A program made the position numbers and the translations under genes. Shown here piece after piece: positions 7,202-16,816 of a stretch of DNA of 64,000 bases. Origin of the DNA: Sulfitobacter sp. THAF37 (GTDB lineage Bacteria > Pseudomonadota > Alphaproteobacteria > Rhodobacterales > Rhodobacteraceae); contig NZ_CP045372.1 in NCBI RefSeq assembly GCF_009363555.1, positions 496,001 through 560,000 of the forward strand. Reading direction: 5' to 3'. The stretch's first letter is position 1, and every line of letters starts with the position of its first letter. The notes beneath the pieces are model-generated. The model ran no database searches and was not told the origin of the DNA. It saw only the letters and a program-made list of their open reading frames with translations.

Positions 7202-10200
7202 TCAGCCCCGTGCCGCCACTTCGCTCACCGCGTCATCGCAGCGGCCGCAGACGCCGGGATGGGCGTGCGTGCCCACATCCGGCAGCACCTTCCAGCAGCG
7301 GGCGCATTTGCCGCCCTCTGCCTTTTCGAACACCACCGCGACACCGTCGATTTCGGGCATGCGGAACGCCTCTGCCGGGGCCGGGTCGCCGGTCACAAAG
7401 ATGTCCGAGGTGATCGCCACATCCTCGAAGGATACGCTTTCCAGCGCCGCGCGTTGATCCGCATCCGCCACATGCACCACCGGCGCGGCCTCAAGCGAGG
7501 CGCCGATCACCTTGTCAGTGCGCTGCACCTCCAGCGCCGACGTCACGACCCGCCGCGCCGCGCGGACCGATGCCCATTTCGCAGCCAATGCCGGGTCCAG
7601 CCAGTCGGCAGGCGTCTCCGGCATGTCCACCAGATGCACCGAACTGTCCTCTCCGGGGAACCGCTCCAGCCAGACGTCCTCCATGGTGAAGACCAGCACC
7701 GGGGCCAGCCAGGTGGTCAGCCGATGGAACAGCAGGTCCAGCACGGTGCGCGCCGACCGGCGGCGCAGCGTGTCGCCGTCGCAATAAAGCGCGTCCTTGC
7801 GGATGTCGAAGTAGAAGGCCGACAGGTCCACCGTGGCGAAGGTGAAGACCGCCTGGAACACCCCCTGGAAGTCGAACCGCGCGTAGCCGTCGCGCACGAC
7901 CTTGTCCAGTTCCGCCAGCCGGTGCAGCACCCAACGCTCAAGCTCGGGCATGTCGGCGGGGTCGGTACGGTCGGCCTCGGTGAAGTCGGTCAGCGAACCC
8001 AGCATATAGCGCATGGTGTTACGCAACCGGCGGTAGCTGTCCGCGACCCCTTTCAGGATCTCGTCCCCGATCCGCTGATCGGCGGTGTAATCGGTCTGCG
8101 CCACCCAAAGCCGCAGGATATCCGCGCCGTACTGATCCACGATCTGCTGCGGCACGATGGTGTTGCCGATGGACTTGGACATCTTCATGCCCTTGGCATC
8201 CAGCGTGAAACCATGCGTCACCACGTTGCGGTAAGGCGCGCGGCCCGTGGTGCCGACCGATTGCAGCAGCGAGGAATGGAACCACCCGCGATGCTGGTCG
8301 GTCCCTTCCATGTAGACATCCGCGATGCCGTCCTCCGTCCCGTCGGGCCGGTCGCGCAGGGTAAAGGCGTGGGTCGACCCGCTGTCGAACCAGACGTCGA
8401 GAATATCGCGCACCTGGTCGTAGTCGTCCGGGTTCACGATCCCCTCAAGGAAGCGCGCCTTGGCGCCCTCCTCGTACCAGGCATCGGCGCCCTCGGCCTC
8501 GAACGCTTCGACAATCCGCTTGTTCACCTCTTCGTTGCGCAGCAGGAAATCCGCATCCGTGGGCAGCGCACCCTTCCTGGTAAAGCACGTCAACGGCACG
8601 CCCCAGGCGCGCTGGCGCGACAATACCCAGTCGGGCCGCGCCTGCATCATGGAATACAGGCGGTTGCGCCCCGATTTCGGGGTCCAGTTCACATTGTCGA
8701 TCTCGGTCAGCGCGCGTTCGCGGATGGTTTTGCCATGCATGTCCAGCCCGTCGCCCACCGGTTTGTCGATGGCCGCGAACCACTGCGCCGTGTTGCGGTA
8801 GATCACCGGCGCCTTGGACCGCCATGAATGCGGATAGCTGTGCTTGATCTTGCCGCGGGCCAGCAGGCCGCCCACCTCGGCCAGCTTGTCGATGACCGCC
8901 GCGTTGGCGTTGCCTTCCTTGCCGTTCGGCTTGAGAATCGCCTTGCCGCCGAAAAACGGCAGATCGTCGCGGAAACGCCCGTCGGGGTTCACGTTGTAGG
9001 TGATCACCTGCCCCAGCATCCCCAGACCCCGGTAAAGCTCGTATTCCTCCAGCCCGTGCGACGGCGCACAATGAACAAATCCCGTGCCCTCGGTATCGGT
9101 CACGAAATCCGCCGCGCGAAAATCGCGCAGCGCGTCCCATTCGCCCTCCGACCCTTCGGAACCCGCCAGCGGGTGCTGCAGCCTGATGCCCGCCAGCTGT
9201 GCCGGTGTGACATCGCGCAGGCGTGTCCACATCCCCTCCTCCAGCCGCGCGCGGCCAAGGACATCGGCGGCCAGCTTGTCCGCCAGAAGGTACCGGTCGC
9301 CCACTTTGGCCCAGCATTCCTCCGGCGTGGCTGTGACCTCGTAGAGGCCATAGGAAATGTCATCGCCGTACACCACGGCCTTGTTGCTGGGCATGGTCCA
9401 GGGGGTGGTGGTCCAGATCACCACATGGGCACCCATCAGGTCCTCGGCCACCTCCGCGCGTGCCGCCTCGATGCGCTGACGCGCGTCCGGTGTCTCTTCC
9501 TCGCCCATGGTGACGAGATCCGGCAGGTCGAAATCGGCGACGCGGAATTTCACCCAGATGGTGAAGCTTTCCTTGTCGTGGTACTCCACCTCCGCCTCGG
9601 CCAGGGCCGTCTGCTCGACCGGCGACCACATCACCGGCTTTGAGCCTTGATACAGCGTGCCATTCATCAGGAACTTCATGAATTCCTCGGCGATCACCCG
9701 CTCGGCGTGGAAATCCATGGTCAGATAGGGATCGGCCCAGTTGCCGGTGATGCCCAGCCGCTTGAATTCCTCGCGCTGCACATCGACCCAGCCGGCGGCG
9801 AACTGGCGGCACTCCGCGCGGAACTCGTTGATCGGGACCTGGTCCTTGTCGCGCCCCTTCTTGCGGTACTGCTCCTCGATCTTCCACTCGATCGGCAGGC
9901 CGTGACAATCCCAGCCGGGGATATAGCGCGCGTCAAAGCCCATCATCTGGTGGCTGCGCACGATCATGTCCTTGATCGTCTTGTTCAGCGCGTGACCGAT
10001 GTGCAGGTTGCCGTTGGCATAGGGCGGACCGTCATGCAGGGTGAAGGGCGTCCTGCCCTGTTTCTCGCGCAAGCGGTCATAGACCCCGATCCGTTCCCAG
10101 CGTGCCAGCCACTCGGGCTCGCGCTTGGGCAGGCCCGCGCGCATCGGAAAGTCGGTCTTGGGCAGGTTCAGCGTGGATTTGTAGTCAGGCGTTTCTGGCG

Positions 10201-10213
10201 TGTCGGCACACAT
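7202..10213 (-). CDS. ileS: Isoleucyl-tRNA synthetase
   Basis: A class I aminoacyl-tRNA synthetase charging tRNA-Ile, with editing of misactivated valine. The 1003-residue protein has the HIGH signature at residues 71-74 (HIGHALNK), a KMSKS loop at about 677-681, an intervening CP1 editing domain with the TTPWTMPSN segment, and a C-terminal zinc-finger (CARCWK...CGRCDDAV). The ending VPPL-type extension of some species is absent. The start at 10213 gives MCADTPETPDYKSTLNLPKT, typical for alphaproteobacterial IleS. It stands alone, with trpF 270 bp upstream on the same strand. Confidence 0.98.
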   Translation of the reverse strand: MCADTPETPDYKSTLNLPKTDFPMRAGLPKREPEWLARWERIGVYDRLREKQGRTPFTLHDGPPYANGNLHIGHALNKTIKDMIVRSHQMMGFDARYIPGWDCHGLPIEWKIEEQYRKKGRDKDQVPINEFRAECRQFAAGWVDVQREEFKRLGITGNWADPYLTMDFHAERVIAEEFMKFLMNGTLYQGSKPVMWSPVEQTALAEAEVEYHDKESFTIWVKFRVADFDLPDLVTMGEEETPDARQRIEAARAEVAEDLMGAHVVIWTTTPWTMPSNKAVVYGDDISYGLYEVTATPEECWAKVGDRYLLADKLAADVLGRARLEEGMWTRLRDVTPAQLAGIRLQHPLAGSEGSEGEWDALRDFRAADFVTDTEGTGFVHCAPSHGLEEYELYRGLGMLGQVITYNVNPDGRFRDDLPFFGGKAILKPNGKEGNANAAVIDKLAEVGGLLARGKIKHSYPHSWRSKAPVIYRNTAQWFAAIDKPVGDGLDMHGKTIRERALTEIDNVNWTPKSGRNRLYSMMQARPDWVLSRQRAWGVPLTCFTRKGALPTDADFLLRNEEVNKRIVEAFEAEGADAWYEEGAKARFLEGIVNPDDYDQVRDILDVWFDSGSTHAFTLRDRPDGTEDGIADVYMEGTDQHRGWFHSSLLQSVGTTGRAPYRNVVTHGFTLDAKGMKMSKSIGNTIVPQQIVDQYGADILRLWVAQTDYTADQRIGDEILKGVADSYRRLRNTMRYMLGSLTDFTEADRTDPADMPELERWVLHRLAELDKVVRDGYARFDFQGVFQAVFTFATVDLSAFYFDIRKDALYCDGDTLRRRSARTVLDLLFHRLTTWLAPVLVFTMEDVWLERFPGEDSSVHLVDMPETPADWLDPALAAKWASVRAARRVVTSALEVQRTDKVIGASLEAAPVVHVADADQRAALESVSFEDVAITSDIFVTGDPAPAEAFRMPEIDGVAVVFEKAEGGKCARCWKVLPDVGTHAHPGVCGRCDDAVSEVAARG

Positions 10214-10429
10214 GTCTTGCGTCCTTCGAATCTCGGGAAAAATGGTCTGATCGGTGCGATGGTCTCGAACACCTCAAGCCCGGCGTCTCCGATCGGTCAG
10301 AGCGCCGGGGAAATAATTCGAATGAGGATCGCGAAATGCCATGCCATGGGGGGCTTATAATCAGGCACCGCCCGACGGACAAGGCCCGACCCCCCTCTCT
10401 TTTTGCACATAAATACTCCGGGGGAGTTT

Positions 10430-10448
10430 GAGGGGGCAGCGCCCCCTC
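10430..10448 (-). terminator. Stem-loop downstream of trpF with conserved-looking flank
   Basis: GAGGGGGC and GCCCCCTC form an 8-bp stem around a 3-nt loop, 35 bp past the trpF stop on the minus strand. The flank (ACTCCCCCGGAGTATTTATGTGC on that strand) resembles a short motif that I recall recurring after genes in Rhodobacteraceae genomes. It may act as a terminator or 3' processing element. No T-run directly follows. Confidence 0.45.
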
Positions 10449-10483
10449 ATCAGCAAAATGAAATCGCGTACCGCGTCAGCGGT

Positions 10484-11131
10484 TCATTGCGAAAGCGCCG
10501 CCGCGCAGAAGGCCGCCATCCGGTCCGCGTCCTTGACCCCCGGCGCGCTTTCCACGCCCGAGGACACGTCGACCTGCCGCGCTCCGGTCATCGCGATCGC
10601 CTCTGCCACGTTGTCCGGGGTCAGCCCGCCCGCCAGCATCCATGGCACGGGCCACCGGCGGCCCGCGATCAGCCGCCAATCAAAGGACAGGCCATTGCCG
10701 CCGGGCAGTGCCGCCTCCTTCGGCGGCTTCGCATCCACCAGGATCTGATCCGCGACATCCGCGTAATCGTCCAGCGCCGCCAGGTCGTCAGCTCCGGCCA
10801 CGCCGATGGCCTTCATCACCGGCAGACCGTACCGCGCCTTGATCCCGCGCACCCGCGCCGGGGTCTCCTTGCCGTGAAGCTGAAGCATGTCGATCGGCAC
10901 CTCGGCCAGCATCCGGTCGAGAAATGCGTCGGTCGCATCCACCGTAAGCGCGACCTTGCAGATGCCCTCGGGCACCGTGCCGGCCATGAAGGCGGCATCG
11001 GGCAGCGCCAGGTTGCGCGGCGATTTGTCAAAGAACACAAAGCCAAGATAGCGCGCCCCCGCCAGGATGGCGGCGGGCACGTCGGCGCTGTCGGTCAGAC
11101 CGCAGATCTTGACGTTGACGGAGGGGGGCAC
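10484..11131 (-). CDS. trpF: Phosphoribosylanthranilate isomerase
   Basis: A TIM-barrel enzyme of tryptophan synthesis (PRA to CdRP). The N-terminal strand [10 protein letters not shown] carries the catalytic cysteine, and the second catalytic aspartate lies in QILVDAKPP. The phosphate-binding end [11 protein letters not shown] and [15 protein letters not shown] are textbook TrpF. The 215-residue length is normal. It follows lapA with a 7-bp gap, in an arrangement conserved in Rhodobacterales where trpF is followed elsewhere by trpB; trpB is not in this window. Confidence 0.97.
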   Translation of the reverse strand: MPPSVNVKICGLTDSADVPAAILAGARYLGFVFFDKSPRNLALPDAAFMAGTVPEGICKVALTVDATDAFLDRMLAEVPIDMLQLHGKETPARVRGIKARYGLPVMKAIGVAGADDLAALDDYADVADQILVDAKPPKEAALPGGNGLSFDWRLIAGRRWPVPWMLAGGLTPDNVAEAIAMTGARQVDVSSGVESAPGVKDADRMAAFCAAALSQ

Positions 11132-11138
11132 CGCTGGT

Positions 11139-11489
11139 TCAGCCGGTCTCGTCCAGCAGGGCCAGGACCGCGTCCTTGTCCTTGTGCTTCTCGCCCTTCA
11201 GGCGCGCCACCTCGCGCTCCAGCCTGCGCATCTCGCGCGCCTGCCTGGCCGCCTCGGCCCGTTCGCCATACTCGCGGATCCATTCCCAGATGAACCCGAT
11301 CAGCAGCCCCGCCAGGATGCTGCCCAGGATCACGACGAACAGCGGCAGGCCAATCTCAGGCGTGACCGCGAACCATTGCGCCACCTCGGAGGGCAGAACC
11401 CGCAGCACCACGACCTCGCGGTTCGCAAGGGCAACGGACACCAGCGCAATCGCGAAGATCGCGATGCAGAAATAACGAATGTAACGCAT
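11139..11489 (-). CDS. lapA: LapA/DUF1049-family inner-membrane protein
   Basis: A 116-residue protein with two transmembrane helices (about residues 5-23 and 47-69) and a charged C-terminal coiled-coil tail ([30 protein letters not shown]). The layout and position match LapA-domain proteins, which in enterobacteria work with LapB in controlling lipopolysaccharide synthesis; whether that holds here is inference. Its start codon overlaps the ihfB stop by 1 bp, so the two are translationally coupled, and trpF follows. Confidence 0.8.
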   Translation of the reverse strand: MRYIRYFCIAIFAIALVSVALANREVVVLRVLPSEVAQWFAVTPEIGLPLFVVILGSILAGLLIGFIWEWIREYGERAEAARQAREMRRLEREVARLKGEKHKDKDAVLALLDETG

Positions 11490-11773
11490 CAGGCCTTTCC
11501 GTTCAGACGATCCCGGAGCAGCTTTCCGGTCTTGAAAAAGGGTACATGCTTTTCTTCCACATGCACGGTCTCCCCGGTGCGGGGGTTGCGGCCCACCCTG
11601 GCATCGCGCTTCTTGACGGAAAATGCGCCGAATCCGCGCAGTTCGACCCGGTCGCCCTTTGCCATGGCGCCTGTGATCTCGTCGAAGATCGTATTCACGA
11701 TGCGTTCGACATCCCGTTGGTAAAGGTGCGGGTTGTCGTCTGCAATCTTCTGGATCAATTCAGACCGGATCAT
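11489..11773 (-). CDS. ihfB: Integration host factor subunit beta
   Basis: A 94-residue DNA-bending protein of the HU/IHF family. [17 protein letters not shown] and the beta-arm region [30 protein letters not shown] carry the proline that intercalates into DNA. It forms a heterodimer with IHF-alpha, encoded elsewhere. The ATG at 11773 is preferred because the upstream extension (MGGIA) is not conserved-looking and a G-rich ribosome-binding site lies 8 bp before 11773. It is first in the ihfB-lapA-trpF unit, between rpsA and trpF as in other Rhodobacterales. Confidence 0.96.
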   Translation of the reverse strand: MIRSELIQKIADDNPHLYQRDVERIVNTIFDEITGAMAKGDRVELRGFGAFSVKKRDARVGRNPRTGETVHVEEKHVPFFKTGKLLRDRLNGKA

Positions 11774-11798
11774 CGCGATACCCCCCAAGGCACTTAAT

Positions 11799-11804
11799 AT
11801 TATA
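11799..11804 (-). promoter_or_regulatory. Putative -10 box of the ihfB operon
   Basis: A perfect TATAAT on the minus strand within an unusually AT-rich 15-bp stretch, 26 bp before the ihfB ATG. No good -35 hexamer is seen at the right distance, which may mean activator dependence or an extended -10. Confidence 0.45.
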
Positions 11805-12061
11805 TGTCTTCAAGCCGACACTATAGGAAGAAACCCCGCGCCAGTGAAGCCGTGGCGGAGACAGACCCCGACTTTTTTGGCCGCAGAACCCGCTGTTTTT
11901 CGGGCTTTTTTGCATAACTCCAGAACTTGCGCAGCCCTCCGCGGCAAAACCCGGGCCGGGTTTGCGCAGGGCCGGAACCGATTCGCCGCGCATGTCACAG
12001 GACATACAGGCTGACGCCGGGCACCGCAGGACAGCGCCGAAGATGCTACCATGACGTGCAA

Positions 12062-12091
12062 AGGGCCCCGCATTTTTCGATGCGGGGCCCT
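12062..12091 (-). terminator. Intrinsic terminator of rpsA
   Basis: AGGGCCCCGCAT pairs with ATGCGGGGCCCT (12 bp) around a 6-nt loop, 25 bp past the rpsA stop. On the minus strand TTTGC follows. Confidence 0.8.
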
Positions 12092-12116
12092 CTGACGATG
12101 GTCGGTTGCGATGCGC

Positions 12117-13796
12117 TTACTTGTCGTCGTCGCCTTTCAGCGCCGCGCCAAGGATGTCGCCCAGCGATGCGCCGGAGTCGGAGGAGCCGTATTGTTCGAC
12201 GGCCTCTTTCTCTTCGGCGATCTCGCGTGCCTTGATCGACACGCCCAGGCGGTGCGCCTTGGTGTCGACGTTGGTGATGCGGACGTCGACCTTGTCGCCG
12301 ACCGAGAAACGCTCGGGGCGCTGTTCGGCACGGTCACGCGACAGGTCAGAGCGGCGGATGAAGGACTTCATGCCTTCGTATTCCACCTCGATGCCGCCAT
12401 CCTCGATGGAGGTCACGGTGACGGTCACGATGGAGCCGCGCTTCACACCGCCCACGGCTTCGGCGAACTTGTCACCGCCGACACCCTTGATGGAAAGCGA
12501 GATGCGCTCCTTCTCGACGTCGACTTCGGAAACGACCGCCTGGACGACGTCGCCCTTGCGATAGTCCTGGATGGCTTCCTCGCCGCGCTGGTCCCAGCTG
12601 AGGTCGGAGAGGTGAACCATGCCGTCGATGTCGCCGGGCAGACCCACGAACAGACCGAATTCGGTGATGTTCTTGACCTCGCCCTCGACCTCGGTGCCTT
12701 CGGGATGGGTTTCGGCGAAGACTTCCCACGGGTTGCGCATGGTCTGCTTGAGGCCAAGCGACACGCGGCGTTTGGCCTGGTCGATTTCCAGCACCATGAC
12801 TTCCACTTCCTGAGAGGTGGAGACGATCTTGCCGGGGTGGACGTTCTTCTTGGTCCAGGACATTTCCGAGACGTGAACCAGACCCTCGACACCGGGCTCC
12901 AGCTCCACGAAGGCGCCGTAGTCGGTGATGTTGGTCACGCGGCCGGTGTGCACCGTTTCCAGCGGGTACTTGGCGGCAACCAGATCCCACGGATCTTCCT
13001 GCAGCTGCTTCATCCCGAGGCTGATGCGGTGGGTTTCCTTGTTGATCTTGATGACCTGCACCTTGATCGTCTCGCCGATGGCGAGGATCTCGGACGGGTG
13101 GTTGACCCGGCGCCACGCCATGTCGGTCACGTGCAGCAGGCCGTCGACACCGCCAAGGTCAACAAACGCACCGTATTCGGTGATGTTCTTGACCACGCCG
13201 TCGACGTTCTGACCTTCGGTCAGGTTGCCGATGACTTCGGCGCGCTGTTCGGCGCGGGATTCTTCCAGGATCGCACGGCGCGACACCACGATGTTGCCAC
13301 GGCGGCGGTCCATTTTCAGGATCTGGAACGGCTGCTTGAGGCCCATCAGCGGGCCGGCGTCGCGCACGGGGCGCACATCGACCTGAGAACCGGGCAGGAA
13401 GGCGACGGCGCCGCCGAGGTCCACGGTGAACCCGCCCTTCACGCGGCCAAAGATCGCGCCTTCGACACGCTCTTCCGCGGCATAGGCTTTTTCCAGGCGA
13501 TCCCAGGCTTCCTCACGGCGCGCCATCTCGCGGGAGATGACTGCTTCGCCACGGGAATTTTCGACCTGGCGCAGGAAAACTTCGACTTCGTCGCCGACTT
13601 CGATCTTGGGCGCTTCACCCGGATCGGCAAATTCTTTCAGCTCGACACGGCCTTCCATCTTGTAACCGACGTCGATGATGGCCTGACCGGCCTCGATGGC
13701 AATGACCTTGCCTTTGACAACAGACCCCTCCTCGGGGGTGTCCATCTCAAAGCTCTCCTCCAGGAGTGCTTCAAATTCGTCCATAGCGTTTGACAT
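12117..13796 (-). CDS. rpsA: 30S ribosomal protein S1
   Basis: A 559-residue protein of six tandem S1 (OB-fold) RNA-binding repeats, with recurrent motifs such as GAFVDLGGVDGLLH, GAFVELEPGVEGLVHVSEMSW and GLFVGLPGDIDGMVHLSDLSW. It binds mRNA on the 30S subunit and helps initiation on structured or SD-poor messages. The start MSNAMDEFEALLEES at 13796 is preferred; an ATG four codons in is possible. The upstream cmk gene often found next to rpsA is absent from this window. Confidence 0.98.
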   Translation of the reverse strand: MSNAMDEFEALLEESFEMDTPEEGSVVKGKVIAIEAGQAIIDVGYKMEGRVELKEFADPGEAPKIEVGDEVEVFLRQVENSRGEAVISREMARREEAWDRLEKAYAAEERVEGAIFGRVKGGFTVDLGGAVAFLPGSQVDVRPVRDAGPLMGLKQPFQILKMDRRRGNIVVSRRAILEESRAEQRAEVIGNLTEGQNVDGVVKNITEYGAFVDLGGVDGLLHVTDMAWRRVNHPSEILAIGETIKVQVIKINKETHRISLGMKQLQEDPWDLVAAKYPLETVHTGRVTNITDYGAFVELEPGVEGLVHVSEMSWTKKNVHPGKIVSTSQEVEVMVLEIDQAKRRVSLGLKQTMRNPWEVFAETHPEGTEVEGEVKNITEFGLFVGLPGDIDGMVHLSDLSWDQRGEEAIQDYRKGDVVQAVVSEVDVEKERISLSIKGVGGDKFAEAVGGVKRGSIVTVTVTSIEDGGIEVEYEGMKSFIRRSDLSRDRAEQRPERFSVGDKVDVRITNVDTKAHRLGVSIKAREIAEEKEAVEQYGSSDSGASLGDILGAALKGDDDK

Positions 13797-14100
13797 GTAG
13801 CTTTTCGTTTCCTTTTTAGATGTATCTGGCCGCGCGGTTGTCTCCGCCGGTCTTGAGTGTGAATTGGACCTCGGGCCGTTCCGGCAGACGCAAAAGAAAG
13901 AGGGCCGGATGGTTCCGACCCTGCCTCAGTCCTGCGTCCGGTGCTGTCATCGCCCCTTAGACAGAGGCGCGTATAGGTCATTTGCCGCCCGCGCGCAAGG
14001 CCCCCGAACCGCGGAGCGGCCCGAAAAGCCGCTATACGCGTCTTGCGCGCCCACGCCTTGCGGACCCACCCACCGGCAGATCCGCAAGCCGGGGCCGCGA
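13797..14100 (-). other. 304-bp rpsA upstream region
   Basis: The leader just before rpsA is A-rich (a purine-rich AAGGAAACG lies about 12 bp before the ATG). No gene is seen. S1 leaders are often autoregulated in other bacteria, but no specific structure is evident here. Confidence 0.45.
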
Positions 14101-14799
14101 TCAGTAGAGCGCGGTGGTGCGTTCGGGCTTCATCGACGGCAGGACGATCACCGCCGCCCCGTGGACGCTGCGGTCAAAAAGGTGGATCACATCCTGGTTC
14201 AGCATCCGGATGCAGCCCGACGACACCGCCTTGCCCAGCTCGCGCGGCGAGGCATCGCCGTGGATGCGGTAAAGCGTGTCGATGCCGTCCTGGAAGAGGT
14301 AGAGCGCGCGCGCGCCCAGCGGATTGCCCGGTCCCGGATCCATCCCGCCATTTGCCACCGAATAGGGCGCCAGTTCGGGCTTGCGCGCGATCATCGTCTC
14401 GGGGACCTTCCAGCGGGGCCATTCGCGCTGGAACTGCAGCCGGGCGGTGCCGTTCCAGGCGAACCCCTCTGCCCCGACGCTGACACCATAGCGGGTGGCG
14501 GTGTCGGAGGTTTCGACGAAATGCAGCATCGCCGCGTCGGGATCGACGACGATCGTACCGCGCGGGCGGTCGGGCCAGGGGTTCGCCACCTCCTGCCGCC
14601 AGAGCGCCGGGTCGATACTGCCCGCGGGAATCGCCGGGACCGGGAAAGGTTCGCCCGGCACCGCATCGTAGAAGGCGGGCATGGGCGGGGGTGGCGCGGG
14701 CACGGGGGCGGGCGCCGTTGGCGCCTGAGGAAGCTGCCGGGCGCAGGCGCCAAGCGCCACCGCCCCGCCAGCGGCGAGGAAAGTTCTTCTGTTCATCAT
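14101..14799 (-). CDS. L,D-transpeptidase (YkuD domain) lipoprotein
   Basis: A peptidoglycan cross-linking or protein-anchoring enzyme of the ErfK/YbiS family. The N-terminus MMNRRTFLAAGGAVALGAC is a Tat/lipoprotein-like signal with a LGAC lipobox; a proline-rich linker follows (residues 22-45). The YkuD domain carries the catalytic HGxx...SSGCIRM signature (YRIHGDAS, then AVSSGCIRMLN), with the active-site cysteine in SSGC. The 232-residue length is usual. It is probably anchored in the membrane facing the periplasm. The gene upstream encodes a small exported protein. Confidence 0.93.
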   Translation of the reverse strand: MMNRRTFLAAGGAVALGACARQLPQAPTAPAPVPAPPPPMPAFYDAVPGEPFPVPAIPAGSIDPALWRQEVANPWPDRPRGTIVVDPDAAMLHFVETSDTATRYGVSVGAEGFAWNGTARLQFQREWPRWKVPETMIARKPELAPYSVANGGMDPGPGNPLGARALYLFQDGIDTLYRIHGDASPRELGKAVSSGCIRMLNQDVIHLFDRSVHGAAVIVLPSMKPERTTALY

Positions 14800-14854
14800 C
14801 TGTGATTGCCTTTTCTAATCCACGTCAGGGCGCTGTGGTGCGCCCGCTGTCAGA

Positions 14855-15229
14855 TCAGGCGGCGCGCGGCGGCGTCCGGGGCGGCGCACGGGTCAGACCG
14901 GTCAGGGAACAGACCGGCTCCGCCGCCCGGGCATGGGGGCCACGGGCATCGGCCAGCGCAGGCTCTGCAGGCAACACGCCGACCGCGCCGCTGCAATGCA
15001 GTGTGGACAGGGACAAAAAGCGTGTTTCCTTCGCCTCGGCAGGGCCATCGAGGATGCGGTCCGCCCTGGCATCGGCGCGTGCCTCGGCGGCGGGCAGGAT
15101 CGTGTCCGCACGGGTCAGGGCATCCGCCCCAGCACCACCCGCCCAGGCCGAAGCGACACCGCACCACGGCAAGAGCCCGGCCATCAGCAGGAGGATCAGA
15201 AGATGTCTCAGCGTCCGCATGGCATCCAT
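14855..15229 (-). CDS. Hypothetical exported protein
   Basis: A ~124-residue protein with a strong hydrophobic signal-like N-terminus (HLLILLLMAGLLPWCGVASAWAG), then an Ala/Asp/Arg-rich region and two later cysteines (LHCSG and EPVCSLTG). I do not recognise a family. It precedes the L,D-transpeptidase gene by 55 bp on the same strand. ATGs at 15229 and 15220 are both possible, and neither has a good Shine-Dalgarno sequence. The frame is supported mainly by the signal peptide, so it may be spurious. Confidence 0.45.
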   Translation of the reverse strand: MDAMRTLRHLLILLLMAGLLPWCGVASAWAGGAGADALTRADTILPAAEARADARADRILDGPAEAKETRFLSLSTLHCSGAVGVLPAEPALADARGPHARAAEPVCSLTGLTRAPPRTPPRAA

Positions 15230-15385
15230 GTCGCCCAAACCGGTCCGGCGCGCAATCGACAGCACGAGGTTGTGATCGGAAAGCCTTGCTTAAGGTCGCG
15301 TTTGCCACAGAATGAGCACGAACGAGGATCGGACGACAGGAGCACCGGGCAGTTGGTAGCATTCAGGACCGCGGAAGACAGAACT

Positions 15386-16783
15386 TTGAATGATATCAGG
15401 GCGATTATCGGGGATGCCGCCTGCAAGTCCGGGGCCGATGCCGCGCGCTATTACGAGGACCCGCGCGGCAGCTTTACCGGCAGGGACTGCGTGGTCGTCC
15501 TGCCCGAAACCACCGACCAGGTGTCGCAGATCCTGCGGCTGTGCAACGCGGCCGGCGTCGCGGTCATCCCCTATGGCGGGGGGACGGGCGTGGTCGCGGG
15601 GCAGCTTTCGCTGGACAGCGGCGATGCCATCATCCTGTCGCTGGAGCGGATGAACCGCGTGCGCAGCGTGTCGCCGGACGATTTCGTCATGGTGGCCGAG
15701 GCCGGTTGCGTGCTGGAAAACCTCCATGCCGAGGCCGACCGGCACGACCTGATGTTCCCGCTCAGCATGGCGTCCAAGGGCAGCTGCACCATCGGCGGCA
15801 ACCTGGCCACCAACGCGGGCGGCATACAGGTGCTGCGCCACGGCAATGCCCGCGACCTTTGCCTGGGGATCGAGGCGGTGATGCCCTCGGGCGAGGTGCT
15901 GGAAGAGCTGAGCCCGCTGCGCAAGAACAACACCGGCTATGACCTGCGGCACCTGCTGATCGGCAGCGAAGGCACGCTGGGCATCATCACCGCCGCCAGC
16001 CTGACACTGAAGCCGCGCGACCCCGAGGCCGCGACCGCCTTTTGCGCCATCGGGTCGCCGGCGGATGCCTTGCGGGTCCTGCGGGCGCTGCGCACCGCCC
16101 TTGGCAACCGCATCAACGGCATGGAATTGATGAGCGGTTTCGGCGTGGGCCTTGTATGCGCGCATTTTCCGACGCTCAGAAACCCCTTTGCCGACGACCA
16201 CGCCTGGTATCTGCTGATCGACACCGCGGGCAATCCGGGCGTGCGCGCCGAGACCGAGGCGGCGCTGGCGGCGTGTATCGAACAGGGCTTTGTCATCGAC
16301 GTGATCATGGCCGCGTCCGAGGCGCAGCGCGATGCGCTATGGACCCTGCGCGAACATACGCCCGAAGCCAACCACAGGACCGGCGCATTCTGCAGCAGCG
16401 ATACCGCCGTGCCGATCGGCCGGATCGACGCCTTCGTGTCCCGGACTCATGCCGCGATCACCGCCGTACATGGGGGGCTGCGCACGAACAGCTATGGCCA
16501 CATCGGCGACGGCAACATTCATCACAACGTCTTCCCGCCCGACGGCATCGCCAAAGCCGACTTTCTGCAGGATCAGCCCGGCATCGCCGACCGGGTCCGC
16601 GAGGCGATCAACGAGGCGACCCTGTCCCTGGGCGGATCAATCAGCGCGGAACACGGGATCGGCCGCCTGAAGCGCAAGGACCTGAAGCGACATGCAAGCG
16701 CCAGCAAGATGACCGTGCTGCGCCAGATCAAAAAGGCGATCGACCCCAACAACATCCTGAACCCCGGCGCCCTGATCGACTAG
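15386..16783 (+). CDS. FAD-binding 2-hydroxyacid dehydrogenase (GlcD/D-lactate dehydrogenase type)
   Basis: A flavoenzyme of the PCMH/VAO superfamily that oxidises a D-2-hydroxyacid such as D-lactate, glycolate or 2-hydroxyglutarate. The FAD-binding N-terminal half shows PYGGGTGVVAG and GGNLATNAGG. The FAD-oxidase C-terminal half shows GHIGDGNIHHN (metal/substrate ligands) and the closing SAEHGIG. There is no ATG at a sensible place: TTG at 15386 (GGAAG 8 bp upstream) or TTG at 15353 (AGGAG 10 bp upstream) are the candidates, and the first gives the family length of about 465 residues. The exact substrate is not readable. Confidence 0.87.
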   Translation: MNDIRAIIGDAACKSGADAARYYEDPRGSFTGRDCVVVLPETTDQVSQILRLCNAAGVAVIPYGGGTGVVAGQLSLDSGDAIILSLERMNRVRSVSPDDFVMVAEAGCVLENLHAEADRHDLMFPLSMASKGSCTIGGNLATNAGGIQVLRHGNARDLCLGIEAVMPSGEVLEELSPLRKNNTGYDLRHLLIGSEGTLGIITAASLTLKPRDPEAATAFCAIGSPADALRVLRALRTALGNRINGMELMSGFGVGLVCAHFPTLRNPFADDHAWYLLIDTAGNPGVRAETEAALAACIEQGFVIDVIMAASEAQRDALWTLREHTPEANHRTGAFCSSDTAVPIGRIDAFVSRTHAAITAVHGGLRTNSYGHIGDGNIHHNVFPPDGIAKADFLQDQPGIADRVREAINEATLSLGGSISAEHGIGRLKRKDLKRHASASKMTVLRQIKKAIDPNNILNPGALID

Positions 16784-16816
16784 CGGGGTGCGTTGAGGGC
16801 GCTTAGCCCCTGGCAG

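Larger units (their letters stand above)
11774..12116 (-). other. 343-bp gap with the ihfB promoter and rpsA terminator
   Basis: Holds the AT-rich ihfB promoter region at its left end and the rpsA terminator at its right end. The middle (about 11820-12060) shows C-rich sequence and two short T-runs but no gene. Confidence 0.6.

Noticed and set aside
7142..8827. 561-codon plus-strand frame inside ileS
   Set aside because: Lies antisense to the catalytic core of an unmistakable isoleucyl-tRNA synthetase and has shadow-type composition.
10214..10483. Possible T-box or other leader riboswitch before ileS
   Set aside because: No T-box sequence, specifier stem or antiterminator is visible; T-boxes are also not expected for this group.
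12111..13793. 560-codon plus-strand frame opposite rpsA
   Set aside because: Nearly exact antisense mirror of ribosomal protein S1; no domain or ribosome-binding site of its own.
14933..15385. N-terminal extension of the FAD-dependent dehydrogenase
   Set aside because: The frame stays open far upstream but encodes no domain and is antisense to the exported-protein gene; the FAD enzyme begins near 15386 or 15353.
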